64,000 nucleotides of DNA from Firmicutes bacterium OM04-13BH (GTDB lineage: Bacteria > Bacillota > Clostridia > Lachnospirales > Lachnospiraceae): NCBI GenBank assembly GCA_003481745.1, contig QULP01000006.1, positions 1 through 64,000 of the forward strand. Direction: 5' to 3'. Both the position numbers and the translations under genes were made by a program. Positions 8,892 through 18,762 of this stretch are shown piece by piece. The notes below the pieces were generated by a model. It saw nothing but the letters and a program-made list of their open reading frames with translations, had not been told where the DNA came from and did not search any database. The number at the start of each line of letters is the position of its first letter. Position 1 is the first letter of the stretch.

Positions 8892-8919
8892 GCGGTTACC
8901 TTCCGTGGAAGATAACCGC
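8892..8919 (-). terminator. Hairpin between backbone pilin and sortase genes
   Basis: Arms GCGGTTACCTTCC (8892-8904) and GGAAGATAACCGC (8907-8919) form a 13-bp stem with one wobble and a 2-base loop. No T run follows, so it is more likely a partial terminator or an mRNA processing/stability element that keeps sortase expression below pilin expression. Confidence 0.55.
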
Positions 8920-8958
8920 CCATTCTTTAAATCTTATCTTATATCTCTGGTAAAACTA

Positions 8959-10500
8959 TTATGCTTCTTTTCTTTTATCACGGATGAAGCTTACTGCTAC
9001 ACCGAATACAAGAAGAGCTGCGATTACAGCAAATGCAATTGCTCCACGTCCACCAGTGGATGGAAGGATGGAACCTGTGCTGTTTGCAATGTCGATGATT
9101 TTGTCAGTTTCAACTGTTCCATCTTTGGAAATAGTCCAATTATTTACATCTGTATCTGTGCTCTTTGTGATTTTAATTACGACTGGTGCTGTCAACTTAT
9201 TGTATCCGTCTGGTGCCTTTGTCTCTACTAAATAGTATGTTCCTTCTGCAAGACCATTGACATGAAGATTGTATTCATTCTCGCCAATTTTTGTAGCCGC
9301 AGATTCAAATACTGTGTTTTCAGATGTTGGATCTACTACATAGTTTCCGTTTGTTCCAGTAACTTTAATAGCCTGTCTTGTATCCGCATCTTTATTATAT
9401 TCTGTTTCTGTATAAAGGCTGAATTTTGCACCTGCTAATAATCCAGATGTTTTATGATCTGTTTTCTTAATGTTCAGTGGATATGTAGGTGTTTTTGCTT
9501 CACTTGGTGTTGTCTCTGTTGTATTGTCTGGATCATTACCATATTCCAATTTAGCGCTGTTCTTTTCTGCTACAACAGCCTTATCATTTACTTTTGCATA
9601 ATATGTTACATTAAATTCTTTGCCTTTATTTCTCTGATTCTCTCTAACCCATGAGGACAGGTCAAGTGTCATCTTTCTATGATTAACTGCATCCAGTGTT
9701 GCTGTTGTAGGTGCTTTAGATGCATCTGTTACATCTGTATCTTTAAATGCTACTGTAACTTTTACACTGTTTGCTTCACAAGCTGTTCCTGCTGCATCAT
9801 TTACAAAATCAAGACCTGTTGATAATTCATCGTGGATTTTATATACATACTTTGCATATCCTGTTGTATCCGGGATAGAACCTGTTACTGTATATTTCAC
9901 TACCTGTCCGATGCTTACTGTCTCTTTGTCTGCTGTTTTAGTAATGCTTGGTGCTTCTGTTTTTAAGTTTACTGTAGTTGTTGTCTCATCAACTGTAACT
10001 AAAGAAGACTGAATCTCTTTTCCACCTGTTACATATACTAAATAGTAACCTGCGTCTAATCCTGTAAATTCATAAGATGTTTTGCTTTCTGTGATTTTTT
10101 CAGAAGTTTTTGTTGCTCCTAAATTATCTGTTAAAGCTTTTGCTGTAAAATCATTTGCAAACTGCTGAATAGTAGCTTCTTGATCTGCAACTGCCTTTAC
10201 AAACTCTTCATCTTTAGCAGTTTCACCAATTTTTAATACGGATGCAAGGGCAGCCTTATAAGTATTATTTACGGTATATGCGTAGTTTGTTGTTTCTCCA
10301 CTTTTTGACTCTGTCACATCAAATAATTTGTACAGATTGATTGTCTGACCTTTCAGATCCTGTGCTGGTGTTGTTGTTTTCACATTAACTGTAAGTGTGA
10401 GTGTTCCTGTTGCACCTTCTGCGGCAAATGCTGTGACAGACATAGCCATCATCATAATCGCTGCCAGCATTAATGCCATGATTTTTTTCATTCTCTTCAT
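8959..10500 (-). CDS. Major (backbone) pilin, isopeptide-forming
   Basis: 513 residues. Signal peptide 1-27 (AMSVTAFAA). An N-terminal domain is followed by a fimbrial isopeptide D2-type domain (about 185-335, starting PSITKTADKETVSIGQVVKY). A Cna-B/SpaA-like domain follows (about 345-460) with the pilin-like lysine motif YPLNIKKTD and E-box YYLVETKAPDGYNKL. The sorting signal LPSTG (about 479) precedes a hydrophobic helix and RDKRKEA tail. This is the domain order of SpaA-type shaft pilins, which the adjacent class C sortase polymerises. Ribosome site AAGGAGA; 33 bases after the adhesin gene, so the two are co-transcribed. Confidence 0.93.
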   Translation of the reverse strand: MKRMKKIMALMLAAIMMMAMSVTAFAAEGATGTLTLTVNVKTTTPAQDLKGQTINLYKLFDVTESKSGETTNYAYTVNNTYKAALASVLKIGETAKDEEFVKAVADQEATIQQFANDFTAKALTDNLGATKTSEKITESKTSYEFTGLDAGYYLVYVTGGKEIQSSLVTVDETTTTVNLKTEAPSITKTADKETVSIGQVVKYTVTGSIPDTTGYAKYVYKIHDELSTGLDFVNDAAGTACEANSVKVTVAFKDTDVTDASKAPTTATLDAVNHRKMTLDLSSWVRENQRNKGKEFNVTYYAKVNDKAVVAEKNSAKLEYGNDPDNTTETTPSEAKTPTYPLNIKKTDHKTSGLLAGAKFSLYTETEYNKDADTRQAIKVTGTNGNYVVDPTSENTVFESAATKIGENEYNLHVNGLAEGTYYLVETKAPDGYNKLTAPVVIKITKSTDTDVNNWTISKDGTVETDKIIDIANSTGSILPSTGGRGAIAFAVIAALLVFGVAVSFIRDKRKEA

Positions 10501-10533
10501 AACAATTGTCTCCTTTTCTTGAGAATTTTTCTT

Positions 10534-13500
10534 TTATAGTTTTTCTGCTTTTTTATTTTCCTTGCATTTTTTATATCTCATTACGAAATATACCAGGAAA
10601 AGCAGAACAGCTATCAGGTAAATCAAATAACTTCCGTATCCTCCGGTATCCGGAAGACCTGGGAAATGTCTATTAGTTATTGTGAAGGTAAATCCATCTT
10701 GCGATTTATCTATCGTTGTTGTATAACCATCCACTTTTGCTTCTGTGATGGAATACGTGTAATAATAAATTTCATCTCCATCTGTCTTGTATGCCGGGAG
10801 TTCCTTTATCACCTCCTGCCATTTAGATTTATCGATGGAACCTTCTATTTTGTAACTCTCGTAACGTGGAACTGTTTCTGTCTTTTCATTTCCTGTCTTA
10901 TCTTTCCAGGTACGTGATATTGTTACCGTAATACTGTTTGGTCTTGAATGATCAAAATTGTTTAAATCCTTCCAAACTTTATTGATCGTCAGCTTGATGT
11001 TCTCATCACATGGATCCTGTGACTCGGATGGTTCCGGTGTATCACTATCTCCCGTGTTCAATGTTGTTTTGGTATCTGACATCAATACTGCTTTTGCTGG
11101 TGATTCATAAGCATTAAGCTCTGCTTTCACTGAGTCACCCTTACTTGCCAGAACAGCATTTTTTAGAGTCTCAAAAGTCTTTACCGGATTCATATGTCCT
11201 ATTGTATAAATATCCCATCCGCTTGCATCATCCTTTTCATGACTGCTGTTCAAGATACTGTTATTCTTTTTAATTTCATCTAAAGATTGATCTAATTTTC
11301 TGTAAATACGGTAATTATTGTTCTCGCCTTCCACCTTATCTAATGTATTGAATTGATATTGCGAATCCAATTCACTCTTTCCGCTAAACGGTCCGACAAG
11401 ATTTTTTGTTCCACGAACCACATCACAGTAATACATGTTGTTGTTCTTCAAAAGTCCTTCATCGTTGAATCCAACAAAGCCACCACTTCGTCCGTCTTTA
11501 GCATCACCATCATTGTTATTTCCGGCTCCACCGGCATAGACATCATATCCTTGACTGACACCGTAGACATTACTATCTGTGATTTTTGTTCGATTGGCCT
11601 TGATCAGACTCACACTGATATTGGATTTGGCATCATTATCATCCAAAAGTCCATTTTCATTACATGGAAGTTTGATGGATGAATCTCCGATCGTAATAAT
11701 TGCAAGGTCTGTCTGTTGGTCGTTATCCGTTGACTTCTTTGAAAGTCCTACAGAGATATCCAATCCAAGCAGATTTACGTGAAGTAGTTTGCCATCATAC
11801 AGTGCATCCACTTTAATAATTCCAAGATTAATATTCAGAAGATTGGAGTCCTGGATTTTATCCAGATACAATGCCTTTATAAGTTTATTAACAAGTGTGA
11901 ATATTACATTCACTGCTCCAGAATCCAACTTCAAATCTGCAAGATAAGCGAAACTTGTTCGTCCTGCAAAGCCGCCGGCTGTTCCACCTGACGCTACCTG
12001 TTTCAGTCCAAGATTTTGATTGTTCGCATCACCTGCTGTACACTTTGACATTCTAGCAAGATTCGCGTATCCGATAAATCCACCGGCAATCTGCTCATCT
12101 CCGCCAGTACTTTGTACTGTGTAACCATCATCCGTCCCTGTAACTGCACAGTCATCAATGTGAGAACCAAAAATGTCCATAACTCCAAGTGCTCCACCGA
12201 GCAACTGTCCTTTATTATTTCCAAGAACGTCAATCTTATCTGCCTTAACCACTCCACTCTTTCCAGAATAGCCAACAAATCCACCGACACTATTTAAACC
12301 TCTTACATTACTTAAGCTCGTTACTTTGCTGTTTTTTACAGAACCATTTAACAGCGATCCACCAAATCCTCCGGCCGTTCCGCTATATGTAACCTGATTG
12401 TTCTGTCCGGATTTTATTGCTGTGTTTGCGCTGACACTTAAGCCAGCATCTTTACTTCCGTTTACAGTTCCGTAATATACGTAACTTCTAAACGTATCCA
12501 ACACATCGGTTCTACCAAGCTGCAAAAGTTTATCCAAAAGAGATGTTTCACTTCCTGCACTGATATTGGCAACTCCGGCTACATCAGCAACACCGAAGCA
12601 TCCTCCGGCATATTCACCTGCGACTACGGAACGGATATTCTGTACAGAAACTCCTGCCTCTTCCGTATCCTTCTTGCCGAGTACCGTTCCTTCCAGATTT
12701 CCGGCAAATCCTCCGGCTGCTTTTGCATAAGAAGTGTTATTTCTTCCACTTGCATAAGCACCATTTACGATGATTCCCCAGTCATCCCAGGCTTCCACAT
12801 CTGCATAATTGATCGTTGCGACTGTAGCATTTAATACTTTTATCAAATCTGCTGGTGTATTTAACAGTTTATTCAGAAGCTGGCTGAGCAATCCTTCTCC
12901 TGCAGTTGGATTCAGTGTTGCTACACTTCCTGGTCTAGAGCTTCCGACAAATCCTCCGACATAGCTTCTTCCGTCAACTCGTCTCAGCTTTGTAACCTGG
13001 CAGTGAGCATTATTTTCGCCCCAGATCTGTCCACCGATCAGTTTTCCTACATAACCTCCGGCATAACCACAGGTATCCTTGTTATCTACACCTTCTGACT
13101 GGACAATCAGTCCACTCTGATAACCCTCTACCGAAGATTTCTTGATTACCGGCACAAAGACATTAAGTACCTGCAGCATTTGTCCTAATTGCAGATTAAG
13201 ACCAAGGATATCAACTCCTCCAAGCTTTGCTGCTCCGCCGTTTATCATTTCTCCTGCAAAACCACCGGCGCATCGAAGCCCTTTAATTGTCTTCGCCTGA
13301 TAAGCCTGTCCATTTGTAATAGTTCCAGTCTGCATCGATCCAACATAGCCACCGGCGGCTCCGCCATTTGCCAGTTTTATCTCATCCCGATAATTTACTC
13401 TTCCTGCTACGACATTGTATCCGTAAGCATATTTTCCAATAATCTTATCCAGTTCTTCTTGACTTTTTACTGTTCCATTCGCAGCAAGGTCACTTCCGTA

Positions 13501-16500
13501 ACCACCTTTTTTACCGACAAATTCTACCCAATCATTCCAAGTTTTATAATCCATCAAGGCAAGCGGACCGTAAACTGCCGTATTTTCTTCCGTTGGATAG
13601 ACAACGCTGAGTGCTCCAAGGATGTTATCTACTTTTACCAGTCCCCATAATAAGGACAGATTTCCGGTACTTGCCGTATCAGCTGACTCCATAAGTCCTG
13701 TGAAGCCACCAGCAATTTCTTCTCCGTATACCGAGCGGATTCTTACTGCTTTACAAGTATCTGTTGGTCCGGTATAGTCTTTACCTTTCCATTTCTTTGT
13801 ATTGTTTCCCCAGATGTGACCACCTTCATTATGTCCTGCATAACCTCCGGCCATACCTCGTTGTACCTGTGTTGTGGAATCAGCATCTGCACGAACTGCA
13901 CCACCACAAGGAATACAAGTCGTAGAGCTGTTTCTGATCGTCGGTACAAAGTCCTCCGCTAATGATGCCAATGTATCTGACACATTAACAAGACCATCTA
14001 AGATACCAGTATCGCCAAGGACATTTGCCACATTTCCTGGCTGCAAGTCTCCCACATAACCACCGGCTGTAATCTGGCCAATGATATAAGAAAAGTTATT
14101 TGCATTTGAATCCTGAATGTGCCCACCAGAAATCTTTCCGGCAAAACCACCTGCATCACCAAGTATGTCATTTGCTGATGCATCGGATGCTGTATTTTTC
14201 CAAGTTGCTTTTACTGCAAAACCTCCAACATCTCCTGTAACATTCGAATGTTCTACTGTAGAAACAACGACATTCAATGCATCCAGCACATTTTTGATTC
14301 CTATTGAGTGACCAAGTACGCTCAATCCTTTTCCAACAGAAGCTGCGGAACCAATATTCATATAACCAATATATCCACCGGCATATCTTGCACCCGTTAC
14401 TGCATATGTACTATCCTGTCCAAAATAATTTGAACTATCTTCACCCTCTAAATCTTTAGGAGGTGTTACCTTTGTATGTTTTAAATTTGTTACATCACAA
14501 TGACTAACTTGAACTCCACTGCCATAACCAATAAAGCCACCAGCACTACCAGAATTCGTATCATCCGATTTGATTTTATTAGCCGTAACCGTAAATCCAT
14601 TATCGGATTTAACTCCTGCATATTCTATTGTTGGAACATATGCATTTACTAAGTTTAACAACTCTCCAATGTTTATATTCAGCCCATCTATATTTCCTAG
14701 AATACTAATGCCTTTACTAGCATCGGCCAATGCTCCAGAATAAACATTTCCACCAAAGCCACCTGCATAGGTTTGACCATTTACAGAATCTAAATTGTAT
14801 ACTGCGTAATAATCATTAGTTCCTCGTGAACTGTTATCAACTGTACCACTTTGAAAATCTGCTGCAAAACCACCAGCAACATCTGCTGTAACACTTCCAC
14901 CATTCACAAAAGAAACCGTGCAATTTATATATTTAGGGATTAAATATCCTACGGCATTTACTAAACCATTTGTCTCTATTAATGATTTAATCGAATTATC
15001 ATCAGCAACTTCTGCTAGACCACCTGTTTTTGAAATACCAATAAATCCTGAAGCATATCCGCCATTATCTGCAGCCTTCACTGATTTTAGATTTGTTACA
15101 TGAGAATTTTCTATTTTTGTACTTCCGCTTTTTGCGATAAAACCAGAAGCACTATAATCACGAACCGAATTAGAATCACGACTACCCTTTGCGTGTACCG
15201 TAAACCCATCCTTAATTCCATTTACATTTGTATCCTTAATTTTTACTTCAATTGCTTGTCCTAAAGAAAGTAAATTATTCAATTTCAACAAATAATTCAA
15301 ACCTAACAGGTTAACAGTTAATCCACCATCTGTTCCAGCCAAATCACCAGGACCAGAAAGACCTATAAATCCGCCTACTAAGTTATTGCCTTCTATAGAA
15401 GCTAAATTATTGATACTAACAGTTGTTATAGAACCACCAATCGCATCTCCAAATCCACCGGCAACACGTTCATTTCCCGTAACAGTAAATCCATTCCCAG
15501 TACCATTTACATGAACATTATCTACAGTAAACGCAAGATAAGATGCAACGCCAAGCGTTGTATTTAATAAACCGGCAACACTGGCCGTACCCATTGATCC
15601 AGCAATTCCACCAACATAATCATTTCCTGTAACACTTGATAATCCCGTTAAAGAGCTATCAATCACTTGAACAGAACCAACATCATAAACATTATTTTTC
15701 CAATATGATATTTTCTGTAAATTATCCGCATTCGATTGTGCTATATATGCACCATTACCTCGGCCTATTACACCACCAACATAGTCCTTTCCACTAACTT
15801 GCAGTGGAGCATTTACAGAACATCCTAAGATATGTGATGGATTTACACCAGCAAGAGAAAGTAAAGATGAAGTTGCTCCAGGATTACTACTCAAAAGTTT
15901 TACAACAAGATCAACTACACCGCCAAGTAAATTATCTTTTGTGTCATCTTTACCTAGGTCTGCAGCCCATCCAAGAGATGCAATTCCTGCAAAACCACCA
16001 GCATAATTTCCAGAAGCTGTTACAGTGAGTGCATTATCCGATTTAACATTACAATTGACAGTTGATGCATTGGCCAATCCTCCGGCAAAACCACCAATAT
16101 AACTTTCACCAGAAACAGACACAACTGCATTATTTAATGAACAATTTAGAAGTAAACTTTCCGTATTCATCTTAGGAAGTTTTGTCTCTATATCCAATGC
16201 CCCTGATAGTGTTCCTTCAATCACATCATCACGAGCTAGACCAACAAAGCCACCTACAAAATTCTTTCCACTAATTGTATTCGTACCACCTGTTACAGAA
16301 CAACTCTCTACAATAGCACCCTTTTGCATACCAATAAATCCACCGGCATATTCTTTATCGGATGCTGTAGAAATAGTTAAACTATTTATATTACAATTTA
16401 CTATCTTCGGATTGATATATCCTGTTGGAATTAACTTTCCTAAAGGAATTGCGTTCCCTAATAGAATCTTAATTAAATCACCTAAGCCTAAACCTGGAAT

Positions 16501-18444
16501 GACATTTAAAATATTTGTTAATAATTTAACCAAATTCCCTAAAGCATTCGATAATCCATCATATTGAGTTGAACCAACGGCATATCCAACAAAACCACCT
16601 GTATAGCCATTCACATTTTTTACATTTGCATTATTGACTTCAATATTTGAAATTTCAACCTGCCCTTCAACTCGCCCAGCAATTGCTCCAGTTGATAAAG
16701 CTGTAGGATCTTTTTTACGTGCATCTAAAACATCGCCTAATGTTTTGCCTAAATCAATTTTCACTTGCCCAAAAGTTAAAATAAATGTTAATCCACTCAA
16801 CAATCCACCCAATAACTTTCCTAGAGTCTGTGTAAGTGCACTTACTAATGTGTCTGGATAATAGGTTTCATTTGTTGTTGTATGAACTTTTAGATTATCA
16901 AATTGAATATTAGATACCTTTACCAATCCTTTACTAAGACCAATATCCTTTTCACTTACTTCACTTGATATTGTTGAAAAGAATCCAACACCCATTTGTT
17001 CTCCAACATTAATCTTAGTTGATTGATCTACAGTTACATTCGATAACACTGGTTTATCAGTTGTATTTAAAACATTATCTTTCCAAAGTCCACCTTTTTC
17101 TGCAGATTTAGCACCAATCATTGTGCCTTGGAAAGTAAGTGGAGTCCAATCTGAACTACCTAAATCAATATCACGGAAAATGATATAGTTCGCATTTTTC
17201 GAATATTTTTGTTTAGTTTGATTTTCTATATCAAGGTTTGGATCAATTTTACCTGTTGTTTGATCAACTCCACAACGCCCTCTAGTATGAATAATACTTA
17301 CGCTACTCACCTTTTTATTCGTATCCAAAACATTTCCAAACGTGAACTCTTGCTTACCATTTTGTTCTTTTGTTAAATCAGCATCTCCTCCATACAACAT
17401 TATTGAATTTCCAGATAAATCTGTATCGATTTTCCATTTTCCTAATTCAAGATAAGCCTGATAAACAGCACCTTGAACTGCTTTGTCTGTACCAATTGCT
17501 CTTAACTGTTCTTCATTCCCAATTAAGATATAGGTTTTATCACCAATTGTTTTTACAACCTGCCCCTTAAAGTCACGTCCTTCAGTATCTGTTGTATCAG
17601 GATCTATGCTCAATTGATCTGCTATTAACTCCGGCTTATCTGAACTGAAGTTCTTTGAAATGACATAATTATGATCTTTACTGTAAGTTAAATAATCCTT
17701 GTCTTCACCATCCGGATAAATCATTTGTCCCATGCCAAACTGTGGTGCATCATAATCCAATGACATAACTGGTTCCGTTTCAGATTCTTCCTGTGCAAGC
17801 ACCATTAACTGATATGGATTGTATATATAGATTGTATCCGTTTCCTTATCATATAGAGTTGGTGTTTCATTTTCTTCTATTTCCGTACCTGTGATAGTTC
17901 CGGTAAAGGAATCCGGCACTGACCACATCTGTTCCAAGTTCATCTGGATGTCATTCATCAAAATGTACTGGGCATCTGCACCGTATTTCAGCTCTGTGCC
18001 TTCACTCTTTACTACATCTCCAGAACCAATCTTTCCGTCCTTATCACCCGTGTAAACATAAGCATCTGAACCAATCTGTTTTAACTGTTCATAATTATAA
18101 ATGCATATTTTACTATCCTTATAATAAGCCTCTATATTATCTGTTGATTCCGCTTTAACATTTTCACCGGAAGATTCCGATTCGTTATTCTTCGAGTTTT
18201 CATTTGTTTCCTCCGATATCTTAGATTCGGATTCCATGGTGCCATTTATTTCATCTGAAACTGTGGATTCGGTTGATGCTTCATCATTGCTCATATTGGT
18301 TTCATCAGAAAGGACCACTTGACTCGTGTTAGTACCTGATGGATTCAGATCTGCTGCATCCGCAATATTCACTTGAGAAAATAAGATAGCCATACATAGT
18401 ATTACTGCGATAATTCTGTTCTCTATCCTTCTTTTTTTCTTCAT
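10534..18444 (-). CDS. Giant GLUG-repeat LPXTG adhesin, probable pilus tip
   Basis: 2636-residue surface protein. Signal peptide at about 1-30, then a low-complexity Ser/Thr/Glu stalk (about 35-105). The bulk (about 550-2350) has about thirty GLUG-like repeats centred on (A/V)GG(F/Y)xG, each followed by a variable loop and often by Leu-rich LLNxLLG segments; such repeats are expected to build an elongated beta-solenoid. A Cna-B-like domain near the C-terminus (TINKVWKD...) precedes LPDTG, a TM helix and a Lys/Glu-rich tail. As the largest LPXTG protein, encoded ahead of the backbone pilin and sortase, it is the likely tip adhesin. Ligand unknown. The frame is open over 7.9 kb, with no sign of decay. 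Confidence 0.88.
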   Translation of the reverse strand: MKKKRRIENRIIAVILCMAILFSQVNIADAADLNPSGTNTSQVVLSDETNMSNDEASTESTVSDEINGTMESESKISEETNENSKNNESESSGENVKAESTDNIEAYYKDSKICIYNYEQLKQIGSDAYVYTGDKDGKIGSGDVVKSEGTELKYGADAQYILMNDIQMNLEQMWSVPDSFTGTITGTEIEENETPTLYDKETDTIYIYNPYQLMVLAQEESETEPVMSLDYDAPQFGMGQMIYPDGEDKDYLTYSKDHNYVISKNFSSDKPELIADQLSIDPDTTDTEGRDFKGQVVKTIGDKTYILIGNEEQLRAIGTDKAVQGAVYQAYLELGKWKIDTDLSGNSIMLYGGDADLTKEQNGKQEFTFGNVLDTNKKVSSVSIIHTRGRCGVDQTTGKIDPNLDIENQTKQKYSKNANYIIFRDIDLGSSDWTPLTFQGTMIGAKSAEKGGLWKDNVLNTTDKPVLSNVTVDQSTKINVGEQMGVGFFSTISSEVSEKDIGLSKGLVKVSNIQFDNLKVHTTTNETYYPDTLVSALTQTLGKLLGGLLSGLTFILTFGQVKIDLGKTLGDVLDARKKDPTALSTGAIAGRVEGQVEISNIEVNNANVKNVNGYTGGFVGYAVGSTQYDGLSNALGNLVKLLTNILNVIPGLGLGDLIKILLGNAIPLGKLIPTGYINPKIVNCNINSLTISTASDKEYAGGFIGMQKGAIVESCSVTGGTNTISGKNFVGGFVGLARDDVIEGTLSGALDIETKLPKMNTESLLLNCSLNNAVVSVSGESYIGGFAGGLANASTVNCNVKSDNALTVTASGNYAGGFAGIASLGWAADLGKDDTKDNLLGGVVDLVVKLLSSNPGATSSLLSLAGVNPSHILGCSVNAPLQVSGKDYVGGVIGRGNGAYIAQSNADNLQKISYWKNNVYDVGSVQVIDSSLTGLSSVTGNDYVGGIAGSMGTASVAGLLNTTLGVASYLAFTVDNVHVNGTGNGFTVTGNERVAGGFGDAIGGSITTVSINNLASIEGNNLVGGFIGLSGPGDLAGTDGGLTVNLLGLNYLLKLNNLLSLGQAIEVKIKDTNVNGIKDGFTVHAKGSRDSNSVRDYSASGFIAKSGSTKIENSHVTNLKSVKAADNGGYASGFIGISKTGGLAEVADDNSIKSLIETNGLVNAVGYLIPKYINCTVSFVNGGSVTADVAGGFAADFQSGTVDNSSRGTNDYYAVYNLDSVNGQTYAGGFGGNVYSGALADASKGISILGNIDGLNINIGELLNLVNAYVPTIEYAGVKSDNGFTVTANKIKSDDTNSGSAGGFIGYGSGVQVSHCDVTNLKHTKVTPPKDLEGEDSSNYFGQDSTYAVTGARYAGGYIGYMNIGSAASVGKGLSVLGHSIGIKNVLDALNVVVSTVEHSNVTGDVGGFAVKATWKNTASDASANDILGDAGGFAGKISGGHIQDSNANNFSYIIGQITAGGYVGDLQPGNVANVLGDTGILDGLVNVSDTLASLAEDFVPTIRNSSTTCIPCGGAVRADADSTTQVQRGMAGGYAGHNEGGHIWGNNTKKWKGKDYTGPTDTCKAVRIRSVYGEEIAGGFTGLMESADTASTGNLSLLWGLVKVDNILGALSVVYPTEENTAVYGPLALMDYKTWNDWVEFVGKKGGYGSDLAANGTVKSQEELDKIIGKYAYGYNVVAGRVNYRDEIKLANGGAAGGYVGSMQTGTITNGQAYQAKTIKGLRCAGGFAGEMINGGAAKLGGVDILGLNLQLGQMLQVLNVFVPVIKKSSVEGYQSGLIVQSEGVDNKDTCGYAGGYVGKLIGGQIWGENNAHCQVTKLRRVDGRSYVGGFVGSSRPGSVATLNPTAGEGLLSQLLNKLLNTPADLIKVLNATVATINYADVEAWDDWGIIVNGAYASGRNNTSYAKAAGGFAGNLEGTVLGKKDTEEAGVSVQNIRSVVAGEYAGGCFGVADVAGVANISAGSETSLLDKLLQLGRTDVLDTFRSYVYYGTVNGSKDAGLSVSANTAIKSGQNNQVTYSGTAGGFGGSLLNGSVKNSKVTSLSNVRGLNSVGGFVGYSGKSGVVKADKIDVLGNNKGQLLGGALGVMDIFGSHIDDCAVTGTDDGYTVQSTGGDEQIAGGFIGYANLARMSKCTAGDANNQNLGLKQVASGGTAGGFAGRTSFAYLADLKLDSGAVNVIFTLVNKLIKALYLDKIQDSNLLNINLGIIKVDALYDGKLLHVNLLGLDISVGLSKKSTDNDQQTDLAIITIGDSSIKLPCNENGLLDDNDAKSNISVSLIKANRTKITDSNVYGVSQGYDVYAGGAGNNNDGDAKDGRSGGFVGFNDEGLLKNNNMYYCDVVRGTKNLVGPFSGKSELDSQYQFNTLDKVEGENNNYRIYRKLDQSLDEIKKNNSILNSSHEKDDASGWDIYTIGHMNPVKTFETLKNAVLASKGDSVKAELNAYESPAKAVLMSDTKTTLNTGDSDTPEPSESQDPCDENIKLTINKVWKDLNNFDHSRPNSITVTISRTWKDKTGNEKTETVPRYESYKIEGSIDKSKWQEVIKELPAYKTDGDEIYYYTYSITEAKVDGYTTTIDKSQDGFTFTITNRHFPGLPDTGGYGSYLIYLIAVLLFLVYFVMRYKKCKENKKAEKL

Positions 18445-18480
18445 ATCTGGACCTCTAATCTTTTGCCTTCATTTGTTACT

Positions 18481-18762
18481 TTAATCTTCCAAACAACGAT
18501 TAATTGCCATTGTTTCCTCTACACACGATATAATTTCCATCAGAGAAATATTCTCCGGTTGTTTTGCCAGCATATAGCCACCATTTGTACCTTTACAGGC
18601 TTTTATGATTCCTGCTTGCTTTAACTTTTTTGTTATTTTTGGAATATAACTGGATGGAACACTTAGTTCCTGAGATAATTCTGATGTAGAGATCATCTGC
18701 CTTTGTGCTGCCAGATAACATACGATTCTGATAGCATAATCCGTTGTACTTGTAAGCTGCAT
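18481..18762 (-). CDS. Short Rrf2-type DNA-binding protein without Fe-S cysteine cluster
   Basis: 93 residues, nearly identical at the N-terminus to residues 1-90 of the fusion regulator at 19207-20925. It has the Rrf2 winged helix (STTDYAIRIVCYLAAQ; STSELSQELSVP; GGYMLAKQPENISLMEII). It stops after the first of the cluster cysteines (NRCLED), where the paralogue goes on with the remaining three. Family members are usually 130-160 residues. It is the first gene of the pilus operon, 36 bases before the adhesin. It may be an apo-repressor or a competitor of the longer protein, or a truncated relic kept by operon position. Confidence 0.8.
   Translation of the reverse strand: MQLTSTTDYAIRIVCYLAAQRQMISTSELSQELSVPSSYIPKITKKLKQAGIIKACKGTNGGYMLAKQPENISLMEIISCVEETMAINRCLED

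Noticed and set aside
13189..13650. 153-codon open frame opposite the adhesin gene
   Set aside because: No ribosome site, and its composition mirrors the Gly/Leu-rich repeats on the coding strand; a shadow of the adhesin frame.
10534..18444. Adhesin region as a DNA-level tandem repeat prone to slippage
   Set aside because: The protein motif repeats, but the nucleotide units differ strongly in sequence and spacing, so no long identical DNA repeats were seen.
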